Below the pieces are notes generated by a model. It was not told where the DNA came from. It was given only the letters and a program-made list of their open reading frames with translations, and ran no database searches. From Enterovibrio qingdaonensis (GTDB lineage: Bacteria; Pseudomonadota; Gammaproteobacteria; Enterobacterales; Vibrionaceae), in the NCBI RefSeq assembly GCF_028683135.1, contig NZ_JAJUBB010000001.1, positions 490,277 to 554,276 of the forward strand: DNA of 64,000 bases. The letters are read 5' to 3'. Below are positions 51,583 to 61,505 of the stretch, piece after piece. A program made the position numbers and the translations under genes. Within the stretch, counting starts at the first letter, position 1, and each line of letters starts with the position of its first letter.

Positions 51583-51885
51583 ATGCATCACATCCTGAAA
51601 ATCTTACCTAGTGCAGCCATGCTTACTTTGGCTACCTCTTTGTATGCAAACGCTCTCGATTTGGAAAACCTGAAACCGCCAGTCTGGCTTTACGAAAATG
51701 GTTCTGTCGTTCCGCAGGCCGTGTTGAACGAAATCTCGCATGAATGCGGTATTGAAGAGGCAGCCACCAAGGTTGCTAACGCCAAAGCAGGTGAAGCAAA
51801 ACCTGCCCTAGAAGCACTTATCATTGCTGCCGAATGCTTTAACGCTTATGGGTTCAAGCGAGAGTCCGCCTTGCCTCAATTGTAA
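51583..51885 (+). CDS. small periplasmic protein of unknown function
   Basis: The 100-residue protein has a signal peptide ending around LYANA. ACGGAG lies 5 nt before ATG 51583. The mature part has two cysteines (SHECGIEEA and AAECFNAYG) and is largely helical. It follows the acetyltransferase gene by 28 bp, so they may be co-transcribed. No family recognised. Confidence 0.7.
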   Translation: MHHILKILPSAAMLTLATSLYANALDLENLKPPVWLYENGSVVPQAVLNEISHECGIEEAATKVANAKAGEAKPALEALIIAAECFNAYGFKRESALPQL

Positions 51886-52074
51886 CCAACGAAAATAGCA
51901 AACCTCGGTTGTGTGTTAAGACCTACTTTTCAACCTACCATCTCTAATACAGCATTCGGCAAATTTCGGCGGCAACACTAACTGTGCCGCCGAGTTCATA
52001 AACCAATCGAATGCGCGACTGCTGAACGAAAGCAAATGTCATGTCCCCAAACAACCTATGTATTGCATCCCGCA

Positions 52075-52530
52075 TTAATGTGTTAGGTGTTTTAGATAGG
52101 TAAAAAAGCCTTCATCTTTTTCATAACCATTTTTCTCGTAGAGATGCTGAGCTTTTACATTGTCTTTCGCCGTACTCAGCATAATGAATGCGGAGTCAGT
52201 CTCCTCCGCCAATTGGTCTGCCCTTTCTAGCAGTAACTGCCCTACGCCCTCTTTGCGAAACTTCTCATCCACGAACAAATCATAGAGAAGCCAAATACGC
52301 TTCATTTCTAACGAGCAATACAAGGGATACAACTGGGTGAAGCCTGCGAATTCATTATCATCAGTCACGGCAAAGTAGATGATTGACTCGTCGTTTTTTA
52401 TCCGCTCTTTAAGATAGGCAAGCGGCTTTTTACCCTTTAGATCGACCTCGTAGAACGCCAAGTATTTTTCATACAGCTTTACGATTTCATCTAAATCTGA
52501 AATGTCAGCACGGTTTATCATGAACATCAT
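52075..52530 (-). CDS. GNAT-family N-acetyltransferase
   Basis: The 151-residue protein has the GNAT acetyl-CoA-binding region EKFRKEGVGQLLLERADQLA (Q/R-x2-G-x-G/A variant) and ends with the KNGYEKDEGFFTYLKHL strand-helix. Several starts (52530, 52527, 52521) are close together. Target unknown; family members acetylate small amines or protein N-termini. Confidence 0.82.
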   Translation of the reverse strand: MMFMINRADISDLDEIVKLYEKYLAFYEVDLKGKKPLAYLKERIKNDESIIYFAVTDDNEFAGFTQLYPLYCSLEMKRIWLLYDLFVDEKFRKEGVGQLLLERADQLAEETDSAFIMLSTAKDNVKAQHLYEKNGYEKDEGFFTYLKHLTH

Positions 52531-52908
52531 CTATCGGCCTTTGTTCTCCAATACATGCGATAGAAAGTAGCAGATAGCTAAGTGCAACATGCACTAACTT
52601 TAATACCCAAAAACAATCAGTGACAAAACCTATAACTATGCTGGAGCCCCTCCTCAATAGACAACAACGAACGCTCATTAGAAAGAAAACAAACTCGCAA
52701 CCGTCTCAATTGTGAGCTATTTGTTAAGTAACTGACAAGTAACTCATCAATACACATAGTGATGACGAGAGTTATTGTCACTGCGTGCCTTCAAGGACAG
52801 AAAATACATATAACAGCCACCTTTTGGTCGCTCCAGAAGGAGGTCGCACGCCAACACGTTTATCGACTACAACAATTTGTTTTAAAGCCAAATTAGCGGG
52901 AGGCTAAT
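52531..52908. other. upstream region of the chemotaxis receptor gene
   Basis: About 380 bp with no credible coding frame. It should hold the promoters of the divergent GNAT and receptor genes. GGGAGG at 52899-52904 is the receptor's ribosome site. Confidence 0.4.
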
Positions 52909-54864
52909 ATGTTAGGCAAACTCAAGCTTGCGCAGCAACTCACCGTATCTTTTTCAGCAGTGCTGGTACTGCTGCTTGTCGTTTCAATCGTAGGTTATGG
53001 GGGCTTATCTGAAGGTTTTAAGAATTTTACCGACTACCGTGGGCTTGCTCGTAGCTCCAATGAAGCAAGCGAAGCAGAAGCTACCTTGCTAAGCGCGAGA
53101 CTAACGGCACTAAAATTCCTTAAAACACAAGACCCTGCTCTAATCGACAAAGTCGAGAAAGAGATCGCCCATATCGATAAAGTCATCGATATAATGCTCT
53201 CGCATGAATCAGACCCCACTCGAATTAATGAGCTCAACGAATCCAAAGTCTTGATGGCAAAATATGGCGAAACCTTTGCTTTGATCGTGAAAGATTTTGC
53301 TGATCGGAATCTCGTGGTTCAACAAGACCTTGACCCTAATGGCCTTAAAATGCGTCAAACGATGACAAAAATCATCGAAGACTCAGCGGCAGATAGAGAA
53401 GTAGACTCTTTGTTCTATGCGTCTCAAGCTCAGCAAAACTTGTTGCTGGGTAGACTATTTGCCGCCAAGTTTCTAATCAGTAATTCAGATCAAGATTTAA
53501 ATCGCTCACTCAACGAATTGAATGATGTTATTGCCCCTCTCAACCAATTGAAGCGCCTGCTTACTTCGCCTGAAGAGCGCGAAATGGTGGATGCATTTTC
53601 CAATGCCCACCTTTCTTATACCTCTGCGCTGCAACAAACAGCAGAGATCATTCACGCAAGAAATAAGCGAATTTCTGGCACTTTGGATGTTATAGGGCCG
53701 CAGGTTACGACTAACTTAGGCGATTTCAAAGCATCGATCAGAAGCTCCCAAGACACACTGGGACCTGAAGCTCAGTCAGACAGTGAGGCGGCAGTACAAA
53801 CTGTTATTACCGTTTCTGCTGTCGCAATTCTAGTCGGCATTTTACTCAGTATTCTAGTGGCCCGCGCTATTCGCAGACCTATTGGTGGTGAACCTAGCGA
53901 AATAGAACAAATTGCCCGAAACATCGCAACCGGTGATTTAACGCAATCATTTGATAATAAAGAGCAACCGACAGGCATATTCGCTGCAATGGGCGAAATG
54001 AACGGTAACTTGAAAGATATTGTTGGTCAGCTTTCTAGCTCAGTAGACACCTTAAACAATGCATCCGGCACCTTGGTAAGTGTGACGGAAGAGACATCAC
54101 GCAACACAGAGTCTCAGTCAGAACAACTAGAGCAAACTGCGACAGCGATGCATCAGCTAACAGCCACGGTTGACGATATCGCTCAGAACGCTCAAAAGGC
54201 TTCAGATATTGCTAATGAAGCTGACCGTTATTCTCAAGAGGGTCAAAGCGTTTTGGATGACACCCGAAACAGCATTGAAAACCTTGTAGGGAATATTGGT
54301 GAAGTGAGCCAGGTCATTGAGAACTTGGAAGCAGAAACCAAAAACGTTGGCAGTATTCTCGACACAATCAGGGGTATTGCAGAGCAAACCAACCTGCTTG
54401 CATTGAACGCTGCCATTGAGGCTGCGCGCGCAGGTGAACAAGGTCGTGGTTTCGCGGTAGTTGCCGATGAGGTTCGTAGTCTCGCTAGCCGAACACAACA
54501 AAGTACTGAAGAAATTCAGACACTTATCACCCGCTTACAAAGTGAGTCAAAACGTTCGGTAGAGTCGATGCGTAAGAGCGCTTCTGAAGCTGAGGAAACG
54601 TCATCCAAGGCCAACAAAACGCGTGATGCCCTGATTTCAATTACAGAGTCTGTATCCAATATTCGTGATATGAACCACCAAATTGCCATCGCGGCAGAAG
54701 AACAAAACTCGGTTGTCGCCAACGTTAACCAAGCTGTAAAACAACTCAATGAGTTAGGGAAAAGTACCGCTTCTGGTACGGAGAAGCTGTCCAAAGAAGC
54801 GCATGGCCTAACCACTATCACCACAGGTGTGAACCAAATCGTAGGTAAATTTTCGATTGGATAG
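52909..54864 (+). CDS. methyl-accepting chemotaxis protein
   Basis: The 651-residue receptor has a first membrane helix ([20 protein letters not shown]), a roughly 250-residue all-helical periplasmic domain long enough for the helical-bimodular type, a second helix ([20 protein letters not shown]), a HAMP segment starting [11 protein letters not shown], and the cytoplasmic signalling hairpin with [20 protein letters not shown]. No C-terminal methyltransferase-binding pentapeptide is present (ends KFSIG). GGGAGG lies upstream. The ligand is unknown; helical-bimodular receptors often sense organic acids. Confidence 0.92.
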   Translation: MLGKLKLAQQLTVSFSAVLVLLLVVSIVGYGGLSEGFKNFTDYRGLARSSNEASEAEATLLSARLTALKFLKTQDPALIDKVEKEIAHIDKVIDIMLSHESDPTRINELNESKVLMAKYGETFALIVKDFADRNLVVQQDLDPNGLKMRQTMTKIIEDSAADREVDSLFYASQAQQNLLLGRLFAAKFLISNSDQDLNRSLNELNDVIAPLNQLKRLLTSPEEREMVDAFSNAHLSYTSALQQTAEIIHARNKRISGTLDVIGPQVTTNLGDFKASIRSSQDTLGPEAQSDSEAAVQTVITVSAVAILVGILLSILVARAIRRPIGGEPSEIEQIARNIATGDLTQSFDNKEQPTGIFAAMGEMNGNLKDIVGQLSSSVDTLNNASGTLVSVTEETSRNTESQSEQLEQTATAMHQLTATVDDIAQNAQKASDIANEADRYSQEGQSVLDDTRNSIENLVGNIGEVSQVIENLEAETKNVGSILDTIRGIAEQTNLLALNAAIEAARAGEQGRGFAVVADEVRSLASRTQQSTEEIQTLITRLQSESKRSVESMRKSASEAEETSSKANKTRDALISITESVSNIRDMNHQIAIAAEEQNSVVANVNQAVKQLNELGKSTASGTEKLSKEAHGLTTITTGVNQIVGKFSIG

Positions 54865-54883
54865 TACCGACTTGCAATAAAAC

Positions 54884-54910
54884 AACGCGCCGAATTTGGC
54901 GCGTTTTTTT
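54884..54910 (+). terminator. rho-independent terminator
   Basis: AACGCGCC, loop GAATTT, GGCGCGTT and further T residues, after the receptor gene. Confidence 0.92.
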
Positions 54911-55016
54911 ATCCCTTCGGCATATTCGATTCAATCGGACGTCGCCAATATCGACACATATTGCTCACGCGAACTTCAGCTACACTCGTACAATCTGTAC
55001 TTATCGAGACGCATTC

Positions 55017-55787
55017 ATGACTGACATTCGAAAGCAGAAAATCCATGACTTACTGAAAATCGGCATTGAAACGGGTGATGCAAAGGTCGTTTCGGTAGTA
55101 GATGAAACACGCTACGTGCAGCACAACCCTAAGACGAAAGAAGGCGATGTGGGGCTTGCGGAGTTATTTGCCAATCTCGCGCTAACGCATCCTCATGTCG
55201 AAATCATCCGCATTTTTTCTGACGGTGACTTCGTTTTTGCCCACACAGAATATGACTTCAGCAGCGTTAAGATTTGTTTTGAAGTGTTCAGGTTTGAAGG
55301 TGATAAAACCGTTGAACACTGGGACAACCTACAAGCAAAACAACCTAAAAATCTGGCTGGGCGAACAATGACCGATGGTGAAACAGACGTCCATGACCTC
55401 GAAAAAACAGAATCAAACCGCGCGTTCATCAATCAATTTGTAAGCCACGTTTTATTGGAACGACAGCCTTTCGAAACTACACATTTCTTTGATACCAAAA
55501 ACTATGCCGAACATAGTCCGCATTTTAGCGACGACCTGACGCAACTCTATGCAGCATTGTCCACGCTTAACGAAGACAATGAGCCAATCATTCACTACCA
55601 AATCCACCATACAACGCTCGCAGAGGGTAACTTTGTTCTTACACTTTGCGAAGGTTATCGTGGCGGTTCTCACGTCGCATTTTATGACTTATTCCGAGTG
55701 GAAAATGGGCTTATCGTTGAGCATTGGGATACCGTTGAGGAGATACCTGACAGGGCAGAATGGAAGAATGAAAACGGGAAGTTTTAG
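55017..55787 (+). CDS. tandem NTF2/SnoaL-like protein
   Basis: The 256-residue protein has two copies of a SnoaL-like fold. Copy 1 (about 1-110) has YVQHNPKTKEG and FRFEGDKTVEHWDNLQ; copy 2 (about 130-245) has YAEHSPHFSDD and FRVENGLIVEHWDTVEE. The H-N/S-P and EHWD motifs match between halves. No signal peptide. Such proteins may be isomerases, cyclases or small-ligand binders; a catalytic role is not established here. The stop overlaps the convergent gene at 55784 by 4 bp. Confidence 0.82.
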   Translation: MTDIRKQKIHDLLKIGIETGDAKVVSVVDETRYVQHNPKTKEGDVGLAELFANLALTHPHVEIIRIFSDGDFVFAHTEYDFSSVKICFEVFRFEGDKTVEHWDNLQAKQPKNLAGRTMTDGETDVHDLEKTESNRAFINQFVSHVLLERQPFETTHFFDTKNYAEHSPHFSDDLTQLYAALSTLNEDNEPIIHYQIHHTTLAEGNFVLTLCEGYRGGSHVAFYDLFRVENGLIVEHWDTVEEIPDRAEWKNENGKF

Positions 55788-56062
55788 TCTCTTAGCTTGA
55801 GGCGTCCGATATCAATATTGTTTCGAATATAGGCGGGAATATTAAGTTTCTCTTCGAGGTTTTTGAACTTGGAACTCGGCATTGCCTCGATAACGGCACT
55901 GAGCTCTTCATAGCTAATACCCACTAAGCGGGATGCCGTCATAAGTCCGTTAATAAACTGCTTCTTCTCGCGTTTTTGCTCATGTTGGTTTTCCGGAATG
56001 GCACATAGAGCTTCGCATTCTCGCGTTAATCGTTCCAACAATACGTCTTTGTAAGCGTCCAC
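55784..56062 (-). CDS. small cytoplasmic protein of unknown function
   Basis: The product has about 92 residues from GTG 56062, which has GAGG 8 nt upstream; a TTG at 56095 lies in a hairpin and is less likely. It is charged and helical (DVLLERLTRECEALCAIPEN, then INGLMTASRLVGISYEELSA). No signal or membrane segment. Not recognised. Confidence 0.6.
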   Translation of the reverse strand: MDAYKDVLLERLTRECEALCAIPENQHEQKREKKQFINGLMTASRLVGISYEELSAVIEAMPSSKFKNLEEKLNIPAYIRNNIDIGRLKLRD

Positions 56063-56087
56063 ATTCTTATCCTCAGTGTCCTTTTCT

Positions 56088-56125
56088 ATACCCAATCAAC
56101 CTGCATCTTCAGGTTGATTGGGTAT
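56088..56125. repeat. perfect 16-bp inverted repeat (hairpin)
   Basis: ATACCCAATCAACCTG (56088-56103) and CAGGTTGATTGGGTAT (56110-56125) with loop CATCTT. It has no T-run on either strand, so it is not a plain terminator; it may be a dispersed palindromic element. Confidence 0.8.
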
Positions 56126-56344
56126 CTATCTTCTGTCCCTAACATTTTTTTGCAATATATTCATGAAGATAACTTCGACGCATACATCAAAACGCCTTCA
56201 ACAATTAAACAATCTGAAATGAAAGTGTGTTTTCATAGATCTTGAATGCTGTTCATTTATACAGTTTTTTTCACCTAACCTATTGACCTACGGTTCCCAT
56301 AGAGCTATTACTGTATATGTAAACAGTGCTTTTGGAGGTGTATT

Positions 56345-56584
56345 ATGGACGTGAGAGAATTTGATAAGTTGCTTGAACGTGTAAATCAAAGCCGTAAAGC
56401 AGCCTTACAAGACCATTCATTTATCGAGCAGGCAGAAATGCATGCAAAAGAGTTGGCTCGCATAGAAACCATGCGATCGGAGCCAACGAAGAAACGGTCA
56501 AGAACGAAAGCAAAAGGACCGAAACGGTTTTCAAATGTTTACGAGGGCTTTGCTAGCAATCGTGAACTCGACTTCCACTACTAG
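56345..56584 (+). CDS. small basic protein of unknown function
   Basis: The 79-residue protein follows a strong ribosome site (TGGAGGTG). The first half is helical and charged (FDKLLERVNQSRKAALQDHS); the second half is rich in Lys and Arg (KKRSRTKAKGPKRF), suggesting nucleic-acid contact. It ends 9 bp before the convergent patatin gene. Not recognised. Confidence 0.6.
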   Translation: MDVREFDKLLERVNQSRKAALQDHSFIEQAEMHAKELARIETMRSEPTKKRSRTKAKGPKRFSNVYEGFASNRELDFHY

Positions 56585-56593
56585 AAACTCGTT

Positions 56594-57442
56594 TTAATCT
56601 TTCCAGCTGCGTATTGCTTGTTCACCGGCTTTTACGCCCAAGCGGTACGCAGCTTCCAGTGTTGCCGCATCCCGACTTAGCCGTTTTAATTTGAAGCTTT
56701 CAGATGGGCATATCTGAATGATTTCAACGCCATCAGGTGGGTTTTCAATGAGTTCCAAAGTTTCGTTATAGCGGATATGACGCGTTAGCATTGGGTCGAC
56801 CAACGCTGGATAGTCTTTCAATAGTCGTTTTGTGAGACCAGCAAAAGCAGGCTTAGATTTCCGGTAACTAGCAGGACGGCTGCGCAGTACCATGATCTTT
56901 TTCGCCCCTCTGCGTATGGCTTCCGCCACAGGTATTGCATCCGTCACGCCACCATCAACGTATGTGTGCTCACCCAATTTAACGCCGTGGCGATACAAGA
57001 TTGGCAGTGCGCTGCTGGCTTTCATTGTTTCCACTAACACATCAACATCTGGCGTTAGGTATTCGGCCATTCCTGTATCTTGTCGTGTCACTCCAAGAAA
57101 AAACGGGCGCTCGTCAGCTTGAAGAGCGGTTTTATCAATCCCCAGCTCGGTAAGCGTAATATTCCACATCCAATCGAGATCCATAAGATCACCACCAGAA
57201 GCGAATTTACCGAGTGTGAAGAATTCTTTTCGCAGACTGTAATCGAGGTATATTTTGAGATTTCTTCCGGGCATCTTCGCTAAGAATGCCGCGAGGTTAC
57301 TCGCTCCCGCCGACACCCCCCAAAAGCTGTCAAAGGGTGAAAAGTCTTCTTGCATGAAATGGTCGAGCACACCACACGAAAACACACCACGCATGGCACC
57401 GCCTTCAACAATCAGAGCATTTGGCCCAATGCGGTCACTCAT
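56594..57442 (-). CDS. patatin-like phospholipase (YjjU type)
   Basis: The 282-residue protein has the oxyanion stretch EGGAMRGVFSCGVLD, the nucleophile elbow GVSAGAS (catalytic Ser) and the dyad Asp in YVDGGVTDAIPVAEA. It is an acyl hydrolase of the patatin family, probably cytoplasmic or membrane-associated. Its ATG overlaps the rbsR stop (ATGA), so it can be translated as the last gene of the ribose operon; a link to ribose use is not evident. Confidence 0.88.
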   Translation of the reverse strand: MSDRIGPNALIVEGGAMRGVFSCGVLDHFMQEDFSPFDSFWGVSAGASNLAAFLAKMPGRNLKIYLDYSLRKEFFTLGKFASGGDLMDLDWMWNITLTELGIDKTALQADERPFFLGVTRQDTGMAEYLTPDVDVLVETMKASSALPILYRHGVKLGEHTYVDGGVTDAIPVAEAIRRGAKKIMVLRSRPASYRKSKPAFAGLTKRLLKDYPALVDPMLTRHIRYNETLELIENPPDGVEIIQICPSESFKLKRLSRDAATLEAAYRLGVKAGEQAIRSWKD

Positions 57443-58455
57443 GCTGACGCTCCCGCTTTGGCGACAGAACCTCGTTCCATCACGGTCGGTTCAAGCTCCA
57501 CAATTTGCGGTGGATGTTCGCCATTTCCTATGCGCGCTATCAAGGCATCAACCGCCGCTTTACCTAAGCGATACTTAGGCTGGTGAACGGTTGTTAGAGA
57601 AGGCGTCATGTACTTCGCAATATGAATATCATCGTACCCCATGACGGAAAGGTCGCTAGGAACAGAAATGCCCTGCTCATTCGCCGCATTGATCAGCCCC
57701 ATTGCCATCATGTCATTCCCAGCGAAAATTGCACTTGGGAGTTCGCCATGTTTGTTGAACGCTGAAAAAGCCTGATAGCCCCCTTCGCATTCAAAATCAC
57801 CTTCTACTACCCACTTAGGATTAATGGGCAAATTGGCCTCTTTCATCGCGCGCTTAAAACCTTGATAACGCATTTGCGCTTGATGCTTCACCAAAGGACC
57901 CGTAATACAACCAATGGCGGAATGGCCTTTATCAATAAGGTGTTTCGTGGCGAGATAGCCACCACGCAAAGAGTTATCCTGAATTTTGTCACAGGGTAGC
58001 GAAATGGGCCCCCAGTCCATCACAACGACGGGCACACTCTTTAGCTTTTCCAAAATTTCCGAATATTCACCTTCCATTGTTGAACACATCAGAATGAAGC
58101 CATCGACACGCTTTTGCATCATGGTTTCAATCGAGGCTTTCATGCGGGTGGCATCCCCTTCTGTATTGCACAAAATAAGGTTATAGCCAGCATGGTAGCA
58201 ACTGCGTTCAACCCCTTTCACCACTTCCCCAAAAAAGGGATTGGTTGAAGTGGTCACGATCATGCCGAAGGTATTGGTGCGGTTGGTTTTGAAGCTACGC
58301 GCCAATGCTGATGGCGCGTAGTATTGAAGTTCTTTGGCTGCATTGTTCACACGCTCTGCTATTTCGTCACTGACAAAGCGTGTTTTGTTGATTACATGGC
58401 TAACGGTTGAGGTTGAAACACCGGCTAACTTCGCGATGTCTTTCATTGTTGCCAT
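57439..58455 (-). CDS. rbsR: LacI-family ribose operon repressor
   Basis: The 338-residue protein starts MATMKDIAKLAGVSTSTVSH, the LacI/PurR helix-turn-helix, and continues through the hinge (YYAPSALARSFKTNRTNTFG) to a periplasmic-binding-like ligand domain. AAGGAG lies upstream of ATG 58455. Its position behind rbsK and the paired CGAAACGTTTCG palindromes before rbsD support the RbsR assignment. Confidence 0.92.
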   Translation of the reverse strand: MATMKDIAKLAGVSTSTVSHVINKTRFVSDEIAERVNNAAKELQYYAPSALARSFKTNRTNTFGMIVTTSTNPFFGEVVKGVERSCYHAGYNLILCNTEGDATRMKASIETMMQKRVDGFILMCSTMEGEYSEILEKLKSVPVVVMDWGPISLPCDKIQDNSLRGGYLATKHLIDKGHSAIGCITGPLVKHQAQMRYQGFKRAMKEANLPINPKWVVEGDFECEGGYQAFSAFNKHGELPSAIFAGNDMMAMGLINAANEQGISVPSDLSVMGYDDIHIAKYMTPSLTTVHQPKYRLGKAAVDALIARIGNGEHPPQIVELEPTVMERGSVAKAGASA

Positions 58456-58467
58456 GTCATCTCCTTA

Positions 58468-59388
58468 TCAGGCATGTGTTTTTAAGAAAGCTTCCACTTC
58501 CTCACGGGTTGGAATTGAAGTTTGTGCACCAAATCGTGTCACAGAAATTGCAGCCGCCGCATGCGCAAACTTAATCGCTGATTCTAAAGGCATTGCCTCC
58601 ATTAAACCAGTAACGAATGCACCGTTAAATGTATCTCCGGCCGCGGTAGTGTCAGTCGCATCCACACGAAATCCCGGAACAATTTGACCCTTACCCTCTT
58701 GACTGACATAGACGCCTTTCGCACCCAAGGTGATCATCACTGTCTCTATGCCTTTGGCATGAAGTATTGCTGCCGCTTCACTCGCCGTTACTTCGTCTTC
58801 CACCTTCACACCAGTTAGCACTTCTGCTTCGGTTTCGTTTGGCGTAATGATATCGATGCAAGCTAACAGGCTTTCTGGTAACTCGCGCGCAGGCGCTGGG
58901 TTTAAAATCACCTTCGTGTTGTGCGCTTTCGCTTCTTGGGCTGCGTACGCTATGCCTTCAAGCGGCGTTTCAAGCTGCATTAATAGAAAATCAGCATGGT
59001 GAATACGCTCAAGTTCCGACTCGATAACATCAACTGTCAGCTTGGCATTTGCCTCTGCAGAGATACAGATGCTGTTTTCGCCACTGTCGGAGACCTGAAT
59101 CATGGCAATGCCCGTCGGGCAATCTGCCTGCATCTTTACGCCCCCAATATTAATACCGTCGCATTTGAAACTCTCGCGAATATTGATACCGAATGGGTCA
59201 TCACCCACGCAAGCAATAAAGCCGATGTCCGCGTTCAATCGCGCTGCGGCAACAGCCTGATTCGCCCCTTTACCACCTGGGATAACTTGGTAATTGCGAC
59301 CATGCAGGGTTTCACCCGGGCGGGGGAAAGAAGGCACCTGAAGGACATGATCTGCGTTGACACTCCCTAACACCACTAACTTATTCAT
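58468..59388 (-). CDS. rbsK: ribokinase
   Basis: The 306-residue PfkB-family kinase has GSVNADHVLQV, the first signature GGKGANQAVAAARL, and the C-terminal DTTAAGDTFNGAFVTGL with the catalytic Asp. It phosphorylates ribose at O5. It lies 12 bp upstream of rbsR, behind rbsB and an intercistronic stem-loop. Confidence 0.95.
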   Translation of the reverse strand: MNKLVVLGSVNADHVLQVPSFPRPGETLHGRNYQVIPGGKGANQAVAAARLNADIGFIACVGDDPFGINIRESFKCDGINIGGVKMQADCPTGIAMIQVSDSGENSICISAEANAKLTVDVIESELERIHHADFLLMQLETPLEGIAYAAQEAKAHNTKVILNPAPARELPESLLACIDIITPNETEAEVLTGVKVEDEVTASEAAAILHAKGIETVMITLGAKGVYVSQEGKGQIVPGFRVDATDTTAAGDTFNGAFVTGLMEAMPLESAIKFAHAAAAISVTRFGAQTSIPTREEVEAFLKTHA

Positions 59389-59531
59389 CGAGCTATCCTC
59401 AGCCTCTTGAGAGACCTTGTTGTTGTAAATACTGCCCCCTTAACTACCGTGAAATACACCATGATAGCTTGGGGTTAAAAACACATTGATTTAGGCTCTT
59501 TATCAAGAATCTAAAGCAATCGGCTTTATTA

Positions 59532-59552
59532 GCTCCCCCTTTCGAGGGAGCC
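59532..59552 (-). other. intercistronic stem-loop, rbsB-rbsK
   Basis: On the minus strand GCTCCCTC, loop GAAA, GGGGGAGC: an 8-bp stem with a GNRA-type tetraloop and no T-run. Likely protects the rbsB mRNA from 3' decay. Confidence 0.65.
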
Positions 59553-59560
59553 AATACGCA

Positions 59561-60439
59561 TTATTGAGTAACGACTTTCAGAGGTACAGGGATAGACTTC
59601 TCAACCGGCTGACCTTTAAGCACTTTGTCCGCAATTTCCACACCCATTGCACCAATTAATTCCGGTTGCTGAGCAATTGTCGCGGCCATTTTGCCTCGTT
59701 TAACCGCAGCAATGCCGTCATCTGTCCCGTCAAAGCCAACAATCAACACGTCTTTTCCAGATGCTTGAACCGCGCGAAGAGCACCCAGAGCCATTTCATC
59801 GTTCTGAGCAAATACAGCTTGAACATCTGGGTTTGCTGCCAGCATGTTTTCCATCACGTTCAGGCCTTTGGTGCGGTCGAAATCCGCTGGCTGGCTAGCC
59901 AGAAGCTCCATCGAGCCACCATCAACCACATTCATGAAGCCTTCGCCACGCTCACGCGCCGCAGAGGTACCTGCGATACCTTCTAGCTGAATCACTTTTG
60001 CTTTTTCACCGACTTTCTCCATGATGAATTTGCCCGCCATTTCGCCACCAGCAACATTATTAGACGCGATATGGCTGACGACGTCACCACGCTGCGCACC
60101 GCGGTCTAATGTCAGCACAGGGATTTCACTGCGATTAGCAATACGGATGGCATTCGATACAGCGGCAGAATCCGTCGGGTTGATCAGAATCGCTTTGACG
60201 CCACGAATGGTGAGATCTTCAACGTTTGACAGCTCTTTACTTGGGTCATTCTGAGAGTCTAAAACAATCAGCTCATAACCCAGTTCTTTTGCTTTATTTT
60301 CGGCACCTTCTTTCATCGTGACAAAGAATGGATTATTCAGCGTAGACACGACGATCGCCATGGTGTCTTGCGCGTGTGCAGCCACGGAAACGGTTGAGGA
60401 AAGGAGAGCTGCAGAGATAAGCATGGATAGTTTTTTCAT
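59561..60439 (-). CDS. rbsB: ribose periplasmic binding protein
   Basis: The product has about 292 residues. ATG 60439 ([20 protein letters not shown]) has AAGGA 9 nt upstream; upstream ATGs at 60484 and 60448 are poorly placed. The signal peptide ends near AHA. The mature part has [36 protein letters not shown] and [13 protein letters not shown], the RbsB pattern. It delivers ribose to RbsA/RbsC. Confidence 0.95.
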   Translation of the reverse strand: MKKLSMLISAALLSSTVSVAAHAQDTMAIVVSTLNNPFFVTMKEGAENKAKELGYELIVLDSQNDPSKELSNVEDLTIRGVKAILINPTDSAAVSNAIRIANRSEIPVLTLDRGAQRGDVVSHIASNNVAGGEMAGKFIMEKVGEKAKVIQLEGIAGTSAARERGEGFMNVVDGGSMELLASQPADFDRTKGLNVMENMLAANPDVQAVFAQNDEMALGALRAVQASGKDVLIVGFDGTDDGIAAVKRGKMAATIAQQPELIGAMGVEIADKVLKGQPVEKSIPVPLKVVTQ

Positions 60440-60463
60440 TGTCTTCATCCTTTTGTTTTTGGT

Positions 60464-60490
60464 GCGCCAATGAAAGGGGAACATTGGCGC
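60464..60490 (-). other. intercistronic stem-loop, rbsC-rbsB
   Basis: GCGCCAATG (60464-60472) and CATTGGCGC (60482-60490) with a 9-nt loop, between rbsC and the rbsB ribosome site. Such structures often raise the amount of binding-protein mRNA relative to the permease genes. Confidence 0.7.
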
Positions 60491-60524
60491 GTTCTACACG
60501 TAAATGGGTTATTGCTTCGTAGGG

Positions 60525-61505
60525 TTACTTGTTCTTGTTGTCGACCATCACCGCCAACAGAATGACCACGGCTTTCGCAATCATCTGGTAGTAGGAAGAT
60601 ACGTCGAGAAGGTTTAAGGCGTTATTTAGGAAGCCGATGATCAGTGCACCAATCAAGGTTCCCATGATGCGGCCTTTACCGCCCATCAGGCTGGTACCAC
60701 CCAGCACCACAGCGGCGATAGCATCCAGTTCGTAGCCCATCCCTGCGGTAGGTTGAGCAGAAGAAAGACGAGAGGTCACGATGATGCCCGCCAGAGCCGC
60801 CAACAGACCGCAAATCGCGTATGCACCAATCTTCACTTTGTCGACATCAATGCCTGACAGACGCGTTGCAGACTCATTGCCACCTAGCGCATAGATGTAG
60901 CGACCAAAACGGGTGTGATTCAGCAAGTACCAAACTGCCGCGAACACAATCACCATCAGCCAAACAGGTACCGGAATACCCAACGCATAGCCCGTGCCGA
61001 ACCACGCAAAGGCATCAGCGGTGTCAGTGAAACCGGTCGAGATTGGACGGCCTTCGGTATACACCATGGTGACACCACGCAGCAGCGTCATGGTAACCAG
61101 CGTCGCGATAAACGCTTGCACCTTACCTTTGGCGATAATGATGCCGGAAATTGCGCCGAGAACGGCACCCGCAAACAATGCCGTAGGCACCGCCACCAGC
61201 ACAGGCACTTCCATGGCAATTAATGTGGCAGCGAATGCGCCACACAATGCCAGAACGGAACCGACACTTAGGTCAATACCCGCCGTCAAGATAACCAGCG
61301 TCATACCCACAGCAATGATGGCGTTGATGGAGGTTTGACGCAGGATGTTCAGAATGTTGTCAACGGTAAAGAAGTTAGGGTTTAAAAACGACACCACGAC
61401 AATCAGGAATAAAAGCGCGATCAGCGATTTTTGTTCAATGAGCCATTCTTTGCTGAACAGCTTTTTACCTTCCGCTTTTGATGGCGTTACTGCGTTACTA
61501 CTCAT
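60525..61505 (-). CDS. rbsC: ribose ABC transporter permease
   Basis: The 326-residue membrane protein has [35 protein letters not shown], the [19 protein letters not shown] loop and [20 protein letters not shown], the RbsC/BPD-transp-2 pattern. It overlaps rbsA by 4 bp. Confidence 0.95.
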   Translation of the reverse strand: MSSNAVTPSKAEGKKLFSKEWLIEQKSLIALLFLIVVVSFLNPNFFTVDNILNILRQTSINAIIAVGMTLVILTAGIDLSVGSVLALCGAFAATLIAMEVPVLVAVPTALFAGAVLGAISGIIIAKGKVQAFIATLVTMTLLRGVTMVYTEGRPISTGFTDTADAFAWFGTGYALGIPVPVWLMVIVFAAVWYLLNHTRFGRYIYALGGNESATRLSGIDVDKVKIGAYAICGLLAALAGIIVTSRLSSAQPTAGMGYELDAIAAVVLGGTSLMGGKGRIMGTLIGALIIGFLNNALNLLDVSSYYQMIAKAVVILLAVMVDNKNK

